A stretch of 64,000 nt of DNA from Paenibacillus andongensis. GTDB lineage: Bacteria; Bacillota; Bacilli; Paenibacillales; NBRC-103111. The notes below the pieces were generated by a model. It was not told the DNA's origin. It searched no databases and saw only the letters and a program-made list of their open reading frames with translations. A program made the translations under genes and the position numbers. How positions within the stretch are numbered: the first letter of the stretch is position 1; every line of letters starts with the position of its first letter. Below are positions 1-8,033 of this stretch, piece by piece. The DNA lies in assembly GCF_025369935.1 (NCBI RefSeq), contig NZ_CP104467.1:7261001-7325000 (forward strand), written 5' to 3'.

Positions 1-401
1 ATAACTTCTACACGCGGGTTGTCCAGTTCGCCAGCAATGGTTGGCAGGTACTTTTTGGAGTACTCGATCACTTTACCGTCGATATCAACTAGAACAGCCT
101 TTTTCACTTTTGGGTGCTTCATGATTTCACGGATTACTCCGCCGTCGCCGCCGCCTACTACAAGCACGTACTCTGGGTTCGGGTGGGTAACAAGCGCAGG
201 GTGCGCAACCATTTCATGATAGACGAATTCGTCTCTGACCGTTGTCATAACCATACCGTCCAGGGTAAGCATGGTTCCCCACTCTTCGGTTTCGATCATT
301 GAAAGGTCTTGGAAGTCCGTTTGTTCTCTAACGTATGTCTCTTTTACTTTTGCTGTAATTCCGAAGCTATCTGTTTGTTTCTCTGTGTACCACAGTTCCA
401 T
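1..401 (-). CDS. speE: Spermidine synthase, N-terminal part (cut by window edge)
   Basis: Transfers the aminopropyl group of decarboxylated S-adenosylmethionine to putrescine to give spermidine, in the cytoplasm. About 133 N-terminal residues are visible, beginning MELWYTEKQ. The SAM-like nucleotide motif [15 protein letters not shown] lies at about residues 79-93 and is followed by VLVDID, the usual acidic end of strand 2. The start at 401 is chosen because GAAGG lies 7 nt upstream; an in-frame ATG at 407 sits too close to that site. The 3' end lies outside the window. In Bacillus subtilis speE also neighbours pbpG (ywhE) and ywhD, so the order seen here supports the identification. Confidence 0.95.
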   Translation of the reverse strand, partial: MELWYTEKQTDSFGITAKVKETYVREQTDFQDLSMIETEEWGTMLTLDGMVMTTVRDEFVYHEMVAHPALVTHPNPEYVLVVGGGDGGVIREIMKHPKVKKAVLVDIDGKVIEYSKKYLPTIAGELDNPRVEV

Positions 402-523
402 GTTCATACCTTCTTTCGCTGCTATATTTGGATGAATAAATCCTGACATTCGTTATCTCTAACAGTGTTCCACCAATTGGAAAAGTCATGCGAAGCGGCA
501 CTGTAATTTCCAGTCCCTTCATA

Positions 524-590
524 CCAAGGATAACGGATTACACCGTCCATTTGGACGTGTGCGTTTATCAAGGTTGATGCGAAGTAAGTT
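524..590. repeat. 67-bp dispersed element, copy 1
   Basis: Starts CCAAGGATAA and contains a hairpin CGTCCA-TT-TGGACG at 544-557, then GCGTTTATCAAGG and a GATGCGAAG block. The same layout with identical spacing occurs at 15624-15690. There the stem reads CGTCCT-TC-AGGACG, a compensatory A-T to T-A change. In this copy the GTGCGTTT at 559 can also pair with AAACGCAC near 613-620. The element lies in the speE/pbp intergenic region (402-777), which otherwise holds only the two promoters. Confidence 0.6.
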
Positions 591-628
591 AAGTTACACA
601 CTCAACTTTTATCAAACGCACAAATTGT

Positions 629-656
629 ATTATAGTTCATTACCCCCAAAATGCAA
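629..656 (-). promoter_or_regulatory. Candidate sigma-A promoter of speE
   Basis: On the minus strand TTGCAT (651-656) and TATAAT (629-634) are separated by 16 nt. Transcription would start near 620 and give a leader of about 220 nt, which would include the repeated element at 524-590. This is inferred from consensus only. Confidence 0.5.
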
Positions 657-672
657 TATTTTCCTAGGGTTT

Positions 673-701
673 TTGAACATTTAACAAAAAATATTTACAA
701 T
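673..701 (+). promoter_or_regulatory. Candidate sigma-A promoter of the class A PBP gene
   Basis: TTGAAC at 673-678 and TACAAT at 696-701 with a 17-nt spacer, about 75 nt before the start codon. The match is good but untested. Confidence 0.55.
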
Positions 702-777
702 TCGTTGAATACGGACTGCCATGCTTTTCCATACTGGATAGTAATGCCTTAGGGTATGGAGAAAGGAGGTAGAAGAG

Positions 778-2880
778 ATGTCCGAGAACGAGAACCAACG
801 TCAGCCATCCACAGGCACACCACAAGCACCCAGGGATAAAGAGGTACCTGCGTCTATGCGCTGGATGCGTCGTATCAAGAAAATGTTCTCATTCCTATTC
901 ACTTCCTGCATTGTTTTGCTCATCCTTGCGGCCGGCTTTTTCGTTTATTTACGCGCTCAAACATTGCCCGTCACCAAAATGCTGCAAACCTCTCAAATGT
1001 ACGATACACATGGCGAACTGATCGACACCTTCTATTCCGGGCAAAATCGCCAAGTCGTCTCACTAAGCGAAATATCGCCTTATCTCATTAAAGCAACGCT
1101 CGCTGTGGAGGATCAGCATTTCTATGATCATTTCGGTGTAGATGTGAAGGCCGTTGCCAGAGCAGCTGTTGTCAATGTACAAGCTATGGCTAAGGTGCAA
1201 GGCGCAGGCACGATCACTCAGCAATTAGCTCGGAATTTATATTTAAATCATGACCGGACTTGGTCGCGTAAAATCAAGGAAACCGTGTTTGCTATCCAAA
1301 TGGAAATGCAGTTGACGAAGGATGAAATTCTGACAAACTATTTGAATCAGATCTATTACGGTCATTCGACGTATGGGATTGAAACGGCTTCCGAGCTTTT
1401 CTTCGGCAAGCATGCCAGTGAATTGACGTTGGCGGAAAGCGCGATGATCGCTGGTGTCCCTAAAGGGCCTCGCTACTACTCGCCGTATTATGATCTGAAG
1501 AATGCGATGGATCGGCAAAAGGTGGTGCTCCAGACGATGGTGCGCGGTGGCTTCATTACACAAAGCGCCGCTGACGCCGCAGGCAAAGAGAAGCTGACGA
1601 TTCAGCCGCTTACGAAGAAGAAGCCCGCCGCAGCCCCCTACTTCCGTGATTATGTACGAACACTGGCAACGGAAAAGTTGGGCATACCAGAGGAGCAGTT
1701 CGATGAAGGCGGCATTCGCATTTACACGACTCTTGATAAAAATGCACAGCAGATCGCTGAAAGTGTTATTACCAAGCAGCTAACGGGTAAAGCGGAACTG
1801 CAAGCCGCACTTGTTGCAATTGACCCGAGAACAGGTGAAATTAAAGCGATGGTCGGCGGTCGCGACTATTCGGAGAATCAGTTCAATCGTGCACTCTCGA
1901 ATACAAGACAGCCGGGGTCCTCTTTTAAACCAATTGTTTATATGGTCGCTCTGCAAAATGGCTATACACCTGTCACGCAGGTAAAAAGTGAGCCGACGGT
2001 GTTCACTTACGATGAAGGCCGTCAAAGGTACACACCCAGAAACTTCAACGATCAGTATGCGAATGCGAATATTGATATGCGGCAGGCGATTTCCAAGTCG
2101 GACAACATTTATGCAGTGCATACGATTCTGGATGTCGGTCCTGCAAAGGTTATCGATCTGGCCCGCAAGCTGGGCATTGCCTCTCCGATGAAGCCGCTGC
2201 CCTCACTGGCTCTGGGGTCCTTCCCAGTAAGTCCTCTCGAAATGGCGTCAGCGTTCGGTACGATTGCGAATCAAGGCGTTCATCAGGAGACAACAGCGAT
2301 TGTGCGTATCGAGGATGCGAACGGCCAAATTTTATATGAAGCGACCCCGAAAGCGGAGCCTGTACTTGATCCGGCTGTCGCCTATGTGATGACGAATCTG
2401 ATGGAGAGCGTGTTCGAAGAAGGCGGAACCGGCAACCGCGTAGCCAGTACGATTAAGCGTCCAATCGCCGGCAAAACGGGAACGACCGACACCGATGCGT
2501 GGCTGGTAGGCTTCACACCGGAGCTCGCAACCGCCGTATGGGTCGGCTATGACAAAAGTAGAGATATTTCCACGGTGGAGTCTCATTTAGCTTCTCCCAT
2601 TTTCGCAGAGTTCACGGAACAAACGTTAGAGGCGATACCGCCTAAGCTGTTCCCGATTCCTGAGGGGGTAGCCAGTGTCTATATTGATCCGGTGAGCGGC
2701 AAGCTGTCCAATGAGGACTGTCCGAACTCACATATGGAGGCTTTCCTGGTTGGCACGGAGCCGACAACGTACTGCACAGGCAAACCCGCGAAGCCAGCTT
2801 CGAACGATGACAAAAAGGACACGCCAAAAGGTCAAAACGGCTCATGGTGGAATGATCTCAAACGTTGGTGGAACGACTGA
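778..2880 (+). CDS. pbpG: Class A penicillin-binding protein (PbpG/PBP1A-like)
   Basis: Bifunctional peptidoglycan synthase acting outside the membrane: it polymerises glycan strands and cross-links peptides. A cytoplasmic N-terminus is followed by one membrane segment at about residues 38-60. The GT51 domain shows EDQHFYDHFG from residue 111 (catalytic Glu), GAGTITQQLARNLYL and ILTNYLNQIYYG. The transpeptidase domain shows SSFK with Ser381 and Lys384, SDN at 441-443 and KTGT at 566. The C-terminus is Trp- and charge-rich (WWNDLKRWWND). At 700 aa the length is normal. AAAGGAGG precedes the ATG. Neighbours speE and ywhD match the B. subtilis pbpG (ywhE) region, where the protein takes part in spore wall synthesis; the same role here is inferred. 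Confidence 0.9.
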   Translation: MSENENQRQPSTGTPQAPRDKEVPASMRWMRRIKKMFSFLFTSCIVLLILAAGFFVYLRAQTLPVTKMLQTSQMYDTHGELIDTFYSGQNRQVVSLSEISPYLIKATLAVEDQHFYDHFGVDVKAVARAAVVNVQAMAKVQGAGTITQQLARNLYLNHDRTWSRKIKETVFAIQMEMQLTKDEILTNYLNQIYYGHSTYGIETASELFFGKHASELTLAESAMIAGVPKGPRYYSPYYDLKNAMDRQKVVLQTMVRGGFITQSAADAAGKEKLTIQPLTKKKPAAAPYFRDYVRTLATEKLGIPEEQFDEGGIRIYTTLDKNAQQIAESVITKQLTGKAELQAALVAIDPRTGEIKAMVGGRDYSENQFNRALSNTRQPGSSFKPIVYMVALQNGYTPVTQVKSEPTVFTYDEGRQRYTPRNFNDQYANANIDMRQAISKSDNIYAVHTILDVGPAKVIDLARKLGIASPMKPLPSLALGSFPVSPLEMASAFGTIANQGVHQETTAIVRIEDANGQILYEATPKAEPVLDPAVAYVMTNLMESVFEEGGTGNRVASTIKRPIAGKTGTTDTDAWLVGFTPELATAVWVGYDKSRDISTVESHLASPIFAEFTEQTLEAIPPKLFPIPEGVASVYIDPVSGKLSNEDCPNSHMEAFLVGTEPTTYCTGKPAKPASNDDKKDTPKGQNGSWWNDLKRWWND

Positions 2881-2902
2881 TCCGCCAGTTTCCAGACAAC
2901 AC

Positions 2903-2940
2903 AAAAAGGCAGAACTAAGCGCGTCTTAGTCTGCCTTTTT
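2903..2940 (+). terminator. Intrinsic terminator after the PBP gene
   Basis: Stem AAAAAGGCAGA-CTAAG with CTTAG-TCTGCCTTTTT around a short CGCGT loop, ending in a T run. It is symmetrical enough to serve ywhD from the other side as well. Confidence 0.9.
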
Positions 2941-3052
2941 GCTGTCCTAGTATATGAGGTAACATACACTAGGGTCTAGTATACTCGGTTCACCCAAACG
3001 TAACAATGGATGACACATAATGTTCATAATCTCGATTTGTGCGTTTGGTCGC

Positions 3053-3544
3053 TTAGGAAAGTGCATCTTTCAATGCTTGATCCGAGCGATTCCACCATTC
3101 CTCGTTGTGCCCGATCAGCTGATTTTTGAGCAGCGCCCGCTCCTTGTCATCCAAGCCGTCGAAGATGAATTTACGCTTCATAGCAGCATCCATCTTGTTC
3201 ACGTGCTCAGCTAGAATTTTCCACCCTTTGCGCGCTTCGGTATCAATTAACATTTCGCAAGCGGTCATTCCAGCGTAGTAGGCTCCTTCTTCGGTACGGT
3301 CTACTGCTACCCAAACGATCCAAGCTTTACGCCCGTTTGGCACGTCTTCTTTGTTCGTTGAGAATTTGATGCCTTTTTCGATCTTACTTTTGGCATGAAG
3401 TGTACCTTCGTCTAGGTAAGCTTCATCTCCATCAATAATGATACCAGACACGTTGCTTAAGTCGATCGCTCCGGCACCGAATCCTTTATGGTTCACTTTG
3501 GAACTTACTATATTTAAGGCCAGCTTCTTTTTATCCGCTTCCAT
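3053..3544 (-). CDS. ywhD: YwhD family protein
   Basis: 163-aa soluble protein of the YwhD family. Its function is not known to me. It is recognised from the sequence (FGAGAIDLSNVSGIIIDGDE in the N-terminal half, KAWIVWVAVDR in the middle, and a helical, charged C-terminal third) and from its place next to speE and a PbpG-type PBP, as in B. subtilis. There is no signal peptide or membrane segment. GGAAGG lies 7 nt before the ATG at 3544. It is transcribed convergently with the PBP gene. Confidence 0.85.
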   Translation of the reverse strand: MEADKKKLALNIVSSKVNHKGFGAGAIDLSNVSGIIIDGDEAYLDEGTLHAKSKIEKGIKFSTNKEDVPNGRKAWIVWVAVDRTEEGAYYAGMTACEMLIDTEARKGWKILAEHVNKMDAAMKRKFIFDGLDDKERALLKNQLIGHNEEWWNRSDQALKDALS

Positions 3545-3667
3545 GAGGGCACCTTCCAGTCTTCGTAATGTTAAAATGACGCTTTGCTCTCATTGTAGCT
3601 AAAGTCATCCTCTAGAACAAGGGCTGGTTGATGTTAGTGTGGGGACGGTTCTCGTAACTGTCTTTTA

Positions 3668-3870
3668 CTACTTCGCTTCCACCGTGATACTGCCTACTGG
3701 TCTTTCATCTATAAAAGCATCCAATCGCCACAATCCCGAGTCATCGAACCTCATCATTGTGGAAAAAGCCGAATCAGCCCCATTCTGCGGTCCGCCTCCG
3801 GGCCAATTTATCTCCCCAACCAAGTTATTGCCCTCTAGTAGAATACCTTATCGACTTCTTGTTTAGCCAC
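3668..3870 (-). pseudogene. Remnant of a small secreted or beta-sandwich protein gene
   Basis: A GTG at 3870 with a strong AAGGAGGGG site opens a frame (MAKQEVDKVFY) that stops after 11 codons at 3835. In the next frame, 3668-3847 is open for 59 codons and reads like a real C-terminus: LVGEINWPGGGPQNG, then SGLWRLDAFIDERPVGSI, then TVEAK and a stop. The pattern W-R-L-D-x-x-x-x-x-x-x-x-G-S-I resembles C-termini of exported Bacillus proteins of unknown function. I read this as a gene decayed by deletion and frameshift. A programmed frameshift is less likely. It lies in the 428-bp gap 3545-3972, which otherwise looks empty. Confidence 0.5.
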
Positions 3871-3972
3871 TTCGTTCCCCTCCTTCTAACAATTCTTTTC
3901 CAAGCTCAGAAATATTCCCTAGGTTGTCTACATATACATGCTGTAGATGCTTGTTTAGGCGGGGTGGATATC

Positions 3973-5973
3973 ATGAGTGTTCTATTCAAAAACCGCAAGG
4001 TTCAATGGTTCGTTGTCATGCTCCTTGCAGCAGGCGCTGTCCTGCTGTCTGAAAATTTGCTCCCATCTGCAAGTAAATGGGCCGTTCCAGTTGTCTCTAA
4101 GGATGAAAAGTCTGCTCCTGCGCCGGACATGCAGCCTGCAGATAGCGGCAAGCCATTAGAGAAGCAAGCACCAACTGCGCTTAGCTATCGAATTGCGGAG
4201 TATCACATGAACGTTTCTTACACGCCCGAAACAAGGCAGCTCAATGGGCAGCAAACGTTGACTTGGGAAAATCCGGGAACCGTTCCTGTACAAGAGCTTT
4301 ACCTTCATCTTTATCCCAATGCATTTGCATCAAAGAAAACGACGTTTATGCGTGAATCCGGCGGTAAGCTGCGTGAAGATGAAGCCAAGGCAGACAGCAG
4401 CGGCAGTATGCAGTTGCTGTCTGTGAAAACGGTTGACGGCGAGGATCTCAGTATGCGCATGGCGTTCGTGCAGCCCGATGACGGCAACAAGGACGATCAT
4501 ACGCTGCTCAAAATCCCGCTGCCTAAACCAGTTGGGGCTGGGGAGCAAGTCACAATCAAGACGGAATTCCTCGTCAAGCTGCCTGCCGCCTTCGCAAGAA
4601 TGGGCTATGTGGATGACTTCGTCATGGCCGGACAGTGGTTCCCTAAAGTTGCTGCCTATGAGCGTGTTGGCACAAGAGGACGTACCGAGCCGGGGTGGAA
4701 TCTCCACCAGTACCATGGAAATTCAGAATTTTATGCCGATTTCGGGATGTATGACGTGAAAATCCAAGTGCCAGCGAACTACATCGTAGCGGCTACTGGT
4801 TTCCCGGTTAAGCCTGCTGTGACCGACAACGGGATGAAGACGTACCAATTTTATGCCGATGACGTGCATGATTTCGCTTGGTCGGCATCGCCTCATTTCG
4901 TTTATGTGGAAGAACCCTACTCGACCGCACAAATACCCGGGGTCAAGATCAAGCTCTACCTCGATCCCAATCATCAGGACTTGAAGGACCGTTATATGTA
5001 CGCTGCCAAAAAGGCGCTTTCCCGCTACAGCCAATGGTACGGACCGTATCCTTATTCCACCCTTTCGATTGTCGTACCTCCCCCAGGAGGCAATGGTGTG
5101 GGCGGTATGGAATATCCGACTTTGGTAACGTCGTGGGATGCTAGCGACAAGAAACCTGATTTAGAGTTAGAGCGCGTCGTTGTTCATGAGATTGGACATC
5201 AATTCTTCTATGGACTCGTAGCTAGCAATGAATTCGAAGAAGCTTGGCTGGATGAGGGCTTTACCTCCTATGCAGAGGATAAAGTCATGGAAGCAGAGTA
5301 TGGGGTGTCCCCTAATTTACCTGTCGAGTCAAGCTTTATTACATCTCCACACACCCTGAAGCAGAATTCGTGGGCCTATGCGGGGCATGATCAATACGCA
5401 GAGAATGTGTACACACGGGGTAAGCTCGTACTTAAAGCCATTGAGAAGCAAGTTGGCACCAAAACGATGGACAAAATTATGCGTACTTATTTCCTGCGTT
5501 GGGAATTTAAACACCCTTCTACGAAGGACTTCCAGAACGTTGTGGAAGAAGTGACCAAAGCGAAGTGGGATGACTTCTTCAATCAATATGTATATGGCGC
5601 CATGATGATGGATTACACCGTTGAGAGCATTCGCGTCAAATCCGTGGGAACCAAAGGGGCTGAGTCCTACGAAAGTACCGTTCTCATCTCCAAAAAAGGC
5701 GGCAATTCGCCAGAGGTGCCGATCCAGTTCCATTTCTCTGATGGCACCGTACTGGATAAAACATGGGATGGCAAAGAAAGCAGCATCGAATTCAAACTTA
5801 CCCACAAGACTCCAGTAGACTGGGTTCGAATTGATCCTAATTACTCGCTCGTGTTGGAAAATAAACACATTAATAATTTCATGCAAACGCAAGTGGATAC
5901 CAAGTGGAAAATTCGCTGGAATCTCGGTCTCATTCAATTCCTGCAAGCCATATTCGGCTGGGTCGCCTGGTAA
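3973..5973 (+). CDS. Exported M1-family metallopeptidase
   Basis: Zinc aminopeptidase-like enzyme, probably membrane-anchored outside the cell. The N-terminus MSVLFKNRKVQWFVVMLLAA is a signal or anchor segment. A beta-sandwich domain precedes the catalytic domain, which carries GGMEYPT (the substrate-binding G-x-M-E-N-like loop) and HEIGH with zinc ligands His405 and His409. Glu428 of WLDEGF lies exactly 18 residues further on, the M1 pattern HExxH-x18-E. Length is 666 aa. The ATG at 3973 is chosen because it precedes the signal peptide and follows GGGGTGG; the frame is open upstream to 3757, but that extension contains no sensible protein. It probably forms a unit with the membrane protein gene that follows. 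The substrate cannot be told. Confidence 0.85.
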   Translation: MSVLFKNRKVQWFVVMLLAAGAVLLSENLLPSASKWAVPVVSKDEKSAPAPDMQPADSGKPLEKQAPTALSYRIAEYHMNVSYTPETRQLNGQQTLTWENPGTVPVQELYLHLYPNAFASKKTTFMRESGGKLREDEAKADSSGSMQLLSVKTVDGEDLSMRMAFVQPDDGNKDDHTLLKIPLPKPVGAGEQVTIKTEFLVKLPAAFARMGYVDDFVMAGQWFPKVAAYERVGTRGRTEPGWNLHQYHGNSEFYADFGMYDVKIQVPANYIVAATGFPVKPAVTDNGMKTYQFYADDVHDFAWSASPHFVYVEEPYSTAQIPGVKIKLYLDPNHQDLKDRYMYAAKKALSRYSQWYGPYPYSTLSIVVPPPGGNGVGGMEYPTLVTSWDASDKKPDLELERVVVHEIGHQFFYGLVASNEFEEAWLDEGFTSYAEDKVMEAEYGVSPNLPVESSFITSPHTLKQNSWAYAGHDQYAENVYTRGKLVLKAIEKQVGTKTMDKIMRTYFLRWEFKHPSTKDFQNVVEEVTKAKWDDFFNQYVYGAMMMDYTVESIRVKSVGTKGAESYESTVLISKKGGNSPEVPIQFHFSDGTVLDKTWDGKESSIEFKLTHKTPVDWVRIDPNYSLVLENKHINNFMQTQVDTKWKIRWNLGLIQFLQAIFGWVAW

Positions 5974-5976
5974 GCG

Positions 5977-6073
5977 GCTAAAGCAAAACTCAATGTACAT
6001 GCTTACGAAGTAAGTTTTCCATACGGAAAACTCAGATTATGCTTTCGATGCCAGTTTTGCTAAAGCAAAACTC
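5977..6073. repeat. Hairpin-rich interspersed repeat between two genes
   Basis: Begins 3 nt after the peptidase stop codon. It is flanked by the 15-bp direct repeat GCTAAAGCAAAACTC (5977-5991 and 6059-6073). Inside are three successive small hairpins: CTTAC-gaa-GTAAG (6002-6014), AGTTTTCC-atac-GGAAAACT (6013-6032) and AGTTTTGC-taaa-GCAAAACT (6053-6072). No T run follows, so it is not a standard terminator. It may be an mRNA-stabilising or REP-like element. Confidence 0.6.
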
Positions 6074-6088
6074 TTAGGAGGGACAACT

Positions 6089-6907
6089 GTGGCAACTTAT
6101 ATCAAGTCTGGCTTCAGGGCGGCTTTACGGCAACCTTTCGCCACGATCGTCTTGTTCCTGTATCAGATGGGCTGGGGCATCCTACTGTATAAGCTTGTAC
6201 AGGGTGTTCTCGTCCCTCTCATGCACCGCTATCCGGGTGGCGAGCAGCCGAAGCAAGCGCTGCAGCTATTTCTAGCTGAAGGACAGTTCCAACTGGTCAA
6301 AACCGATCTTAGCCATTCCTACCTCTGGTGGCTGGCTGCTCTACTTGTTATTCGCATGGTGCTCACCCCAATGTTGAATAGCGGCGTCTACTATTCGCTG
6401 ACCCATTCGCAGCAAAATGCCGGCTATCGCTTTTTCCGAGGCATCAAGGAGCTCATGCTCCCATTCCTAATCATATATGTCGTCCGAATTTCTCTCTCTT
6501 TGCTGCCGCTCATATGGCTGTTTCCCAAAGCGCAAAAACAATTCGCACATACGACATCTTATGAGCAAGCAGCCCTCCAATTGCTGCCTTGGTTTCTGGG
6601 CATGCTCGTCTATGGCTTTCTCTTACATCTTCTCTTTATGTACGTGCAGTTCGCGATTGCTGCCAAACTTGGCATTTTGTCCACCGTCATCACATTCGTT
6701 CGCAGTTTGCTTCCTATTATCGGGCTTGCGCTTATCCTCCTGCTCGCCTCGGGACTATTGGCAGGGGTCACTGTCACTGCAACATACATATGGGCAGGTC
6801 TGGTAGCGCTAATCATTTATCAGCTCTTCCCACTATTCCACATTTTCTTTCAAATGTGGGCTATAACTTCCCAATATCAGCTTCTATCTGCCAAAATGAA
6901 CGGCTAA
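6089..6907 (+). CDS. Polytopic membrane protein of unknown function
   Basis: 272 aa, starting at GTG 6089 with AGGAGGG 6 nt upstream. About six hydrophobic segments are visible (roughly residues 15-38, 75-92, 120-145, 165-190, 200-230 and 235-262). I recognise no catalytic motif or transporter signature. Short loops and long hydrophobic stretches suggest an integral membrane protein with no large domain. It follows the M1 peptidase gene by 115 bp across the hairpin repeat and could be cotranscribed with it. Confidence 0.7.
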   Translation: MATYIKSGFRAALRQPFATIVLFLYQMGWGILLYKLVQGVLVPLMHRYPGGEQPKQALQLFLAEGQFQLVKTDLSHSYLWWLAALLVIRMVLTPMLNSGVYYSLTHSQQNAGYRFFRGIKELMLPFLIIYVVRISLSLLPLIWLFPKAQKQFAHTTSYEQAALQLLPWFLGMLVYGFLLHLLFMYVQFAIAAKLGILSTVITFVRSLLPIIGLALILLLASGLLAGVTVTATYIWAGLVALIIYQLFPLFHIFFQMWAITSQYQLLSAKMNG

Positions 6908-6945
6908 TAGCCTATTAACAAGCTAAAATTAGCACATTTTCTTCT

Positions 6946-6972
6946 TCCCCTTGCAAAAGGGGCTTTTTTTTG
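6946..6972 (+). terminator. Intrinsic terminator
   Basis: CCCCTT-gcaa-AAGGGG stem followed by CTTTTTTTT. It closes the peptidase/membrane-protein unit. Confidence 0.85.
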
Positions 6973-7034
6973 TCTTTTTCCCTATCAAACTAGCATATTT
7001 TAATTAAAAGGTGCATAGAAAAGGAGGAATTTCG

Positions 7035-7061
7035 ATGTTTATGACGAATTACAAGGACTAG
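7035..7061 (+). other. Possible 8-codon leader ORF before the riboswitch
   Basis: ATG-TTT-ATG-ACG-AAT-TAC-AAG-GAC-TAG is preceded by AAGGAGG with a 7-nt gap, a better ribosome site than many genes here have. It lies just upstream of the c-di-AMP aptamer. It may be chance, or a translated leader. Confidence 0.25.
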
Positions 7062-7084
7062 CATCAAAAAAACCAAATATTTCA

Positions 7085-7212
7085 TGCCGAATTCCTCATT
7101 TCTTGGGGAAACGGGGGAACCACTACCCGGGTGAATTGATCTTGCAAGACAGGGATCATAGGGAACCTTCAACCGAACCCTCCAGCTAACCTCGTAGGCA
7201 CCGGAAGGAGAC
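7085..7212 (+). promoter_or_regulatory. Cyclic di-AMP riboswitch (ydaO/yuaA type)
   Basis: Contains the conserved blocks of this class in order: GCCGAATTCC, TTGGGGAAACGGGGGAACC, CCCGGGTGAATTGATC, AGGGATCATAGGGAACCTTC, CAACCGAACCC and CCAGCTAACCTCGTAGGCA. It lies directly before an NlpC/P60 wall hydrolase gene, the best known target of this riboswitch. High c-di-AMP normally turns such genes off. I cannot identify a separate terminator hairpin with a T run before the GGAAGGAG site. Control may therefore act on translation or through a less obvious terminator. Confidence 0.92.
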
Positions 7213-7218
7213 AAGCAG

Positions 7219-7695
7219 TTGAGAAAGATTGTTGCTCTTGTTTTTAGTCTTGTTTTGTTTTTGAGTGTAGGTTTAGGAAGCGTGTCAGCGGCACAATCCA
7301 CTTTGGATGAAACGGTTGACGGATTGCTAGGAATTCCGTACAGAACGGCGGGAACGACCACAAAGGGCTTTGATTGCTCTGGTTTCACCGCATACGTTTT
7401 CAACAAATTCGGCATTGATCTTCCTCATAGCTCATCATCTCAAAATAACGAAGGCTACTGGATTGACAAAAAAGATCTTCGTAAAGGTGATCTTGTGTTC
7501 TTTGACACAAGCGGCGGCAAAGGTATTTCTCACGTTGGTATCTATCTTGGAGACGGTGAATTCATTCACTCTGCATCCGATGAAGGTATAGTGAAAAGCA
7601 AACTTAGCCAATCTTATTATGCGAAGCGGTATGTATCAGCCAGACGTGTTCTGTGGGATGATATCTACAACCAATTAACTGCTGAATCCAAGTAA
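7219..7695 (+). CDS. Secreted NlpC/P60 cell-wall hydrolase
   Basis: Endopeptidase that cleaves peptidoglycan stem peptides outside the cell. It has 158 aa with a TTG start and GGAAGGAG 8 nt upstream. A signal peptide (MRKIVALVFSLVLFLSVGLG, cleavage near SVSA-A at 24-25) is followed directly by a lone NlpC/P60 domain. The catalytic set is visible: Cys53 in FDCSGF, His105 in SHVGIYLG and His117 in FIHSA. There are no SH3 or LysM binding repeats, so this is a minimal form. It is regulated by the preceding c-di-AMP riboswitch, linking wall turnover to osmotic or potassium signalling. Confidence 0.92.
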   Translation: MRKIVALVFSLVLFLSVGLGSVSAAQSTLDETVDGLLGIPYRTAGTTTKGFDCSGFTAYVFNKFGIDLPHSSSSQNNEGYWIDKKDLRKGDLVFFDTSGGKGISHVGIYLGDGEFIHSASDEGIVKSKLSQSYYAKRYVSARRVLWDDIYNQLTAESK

Positions 7696-7710
7696 TCTTG
7701 TACGCTTCAT

Positions 7711-7764
7711 GAATAAAGCCCAGACAAGCCCGCTCGAAAGAGCAGCTTTCAGGGCTTTTATTCA
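7711..7764 (+). terminator. Intrinsic terminator after the NlpC/P60 gene
   Basis: Arms GAATAAAGCCC and GGGCTTTTATTC enclose a loop with an inner CTCGAAAGAG hairpin. Confidence 0.75.
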
Positions 7765-7808
7765 TTTCGGAGGCATTTCCTATATCCCAGCATGCCAATT
7801 CTTGTAAC

Positions 7809-7837
7809 TTGACATCGCATGTTAGGCGTTCTATAAT
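7809..7837 (+). promoter_or_regulatory. Consensus sigma-A promoter of the guanidine riboswitch unit
   Basis: TTGACA (7809-7814), a 17-nt spacer and TATAAT (7832-7837), all perfect matches. Transcription should start near 7844, just before the aptamer. Confidence 0.9.
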
Positions 7838-7852
7838 AACGGCATGTCGTTT

Positions 7853-7987
7853 TCTAGGGTTCCGTGGCGTTCATCGCCAGACTGGTCCAAGGGGAAACAC
7901 ACAGCGAATACGCTGTGGTCACGGAGGGGAAAAAGCCCGGGAGTCATATCGCTTAGCGATATCACTTCCAGGCTTTTTCCTTTTTTT
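7853..7987 (+). promoter_or_regulatory. Guanidine-I (ykkC) riboswitch with terminator
   Basis: Diagnostic segments are TCTAGGGTTCCG (7853-7864), GACTGGTCCAAGGGG, ACACAGCG...CGCTGT, and CACGGAGGGGAAAAAGCCCGG ending near 7942. The 3' end of the aptamer overlaps a terminator: AAAAAGCC (7930-7937) pairs with GGCTTTTT (7971-7978) across an inner ATATCGC-tta-GCGATAT hairpin, followed by a T7 run. Known behaviour of this class is that guanidine binding prevents termination. The downstream gene is a Gdx-type guanidinium exporter, the expected partner. Confidence 0.95.
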
Positions 7988-8033
7988 GCGACTAAATAGG
8001 TACGTATAACAAAATCAAGAGGAGTGATTCATC

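Noticed and set aside
3757-3972. Upstream extension of the M1 peptidase reading frame
   Set aside because: The 72 extra residues do not look like protein. The region carries a minus-strand gene remnant, and the signal peptide begins at 3973.
5329-6000. 223-codon minus-strand frame over the peptidase gene
   Set aside because: Antisense shadow of a gene with a complete HExxH-x18-E motif. No ribosome site.
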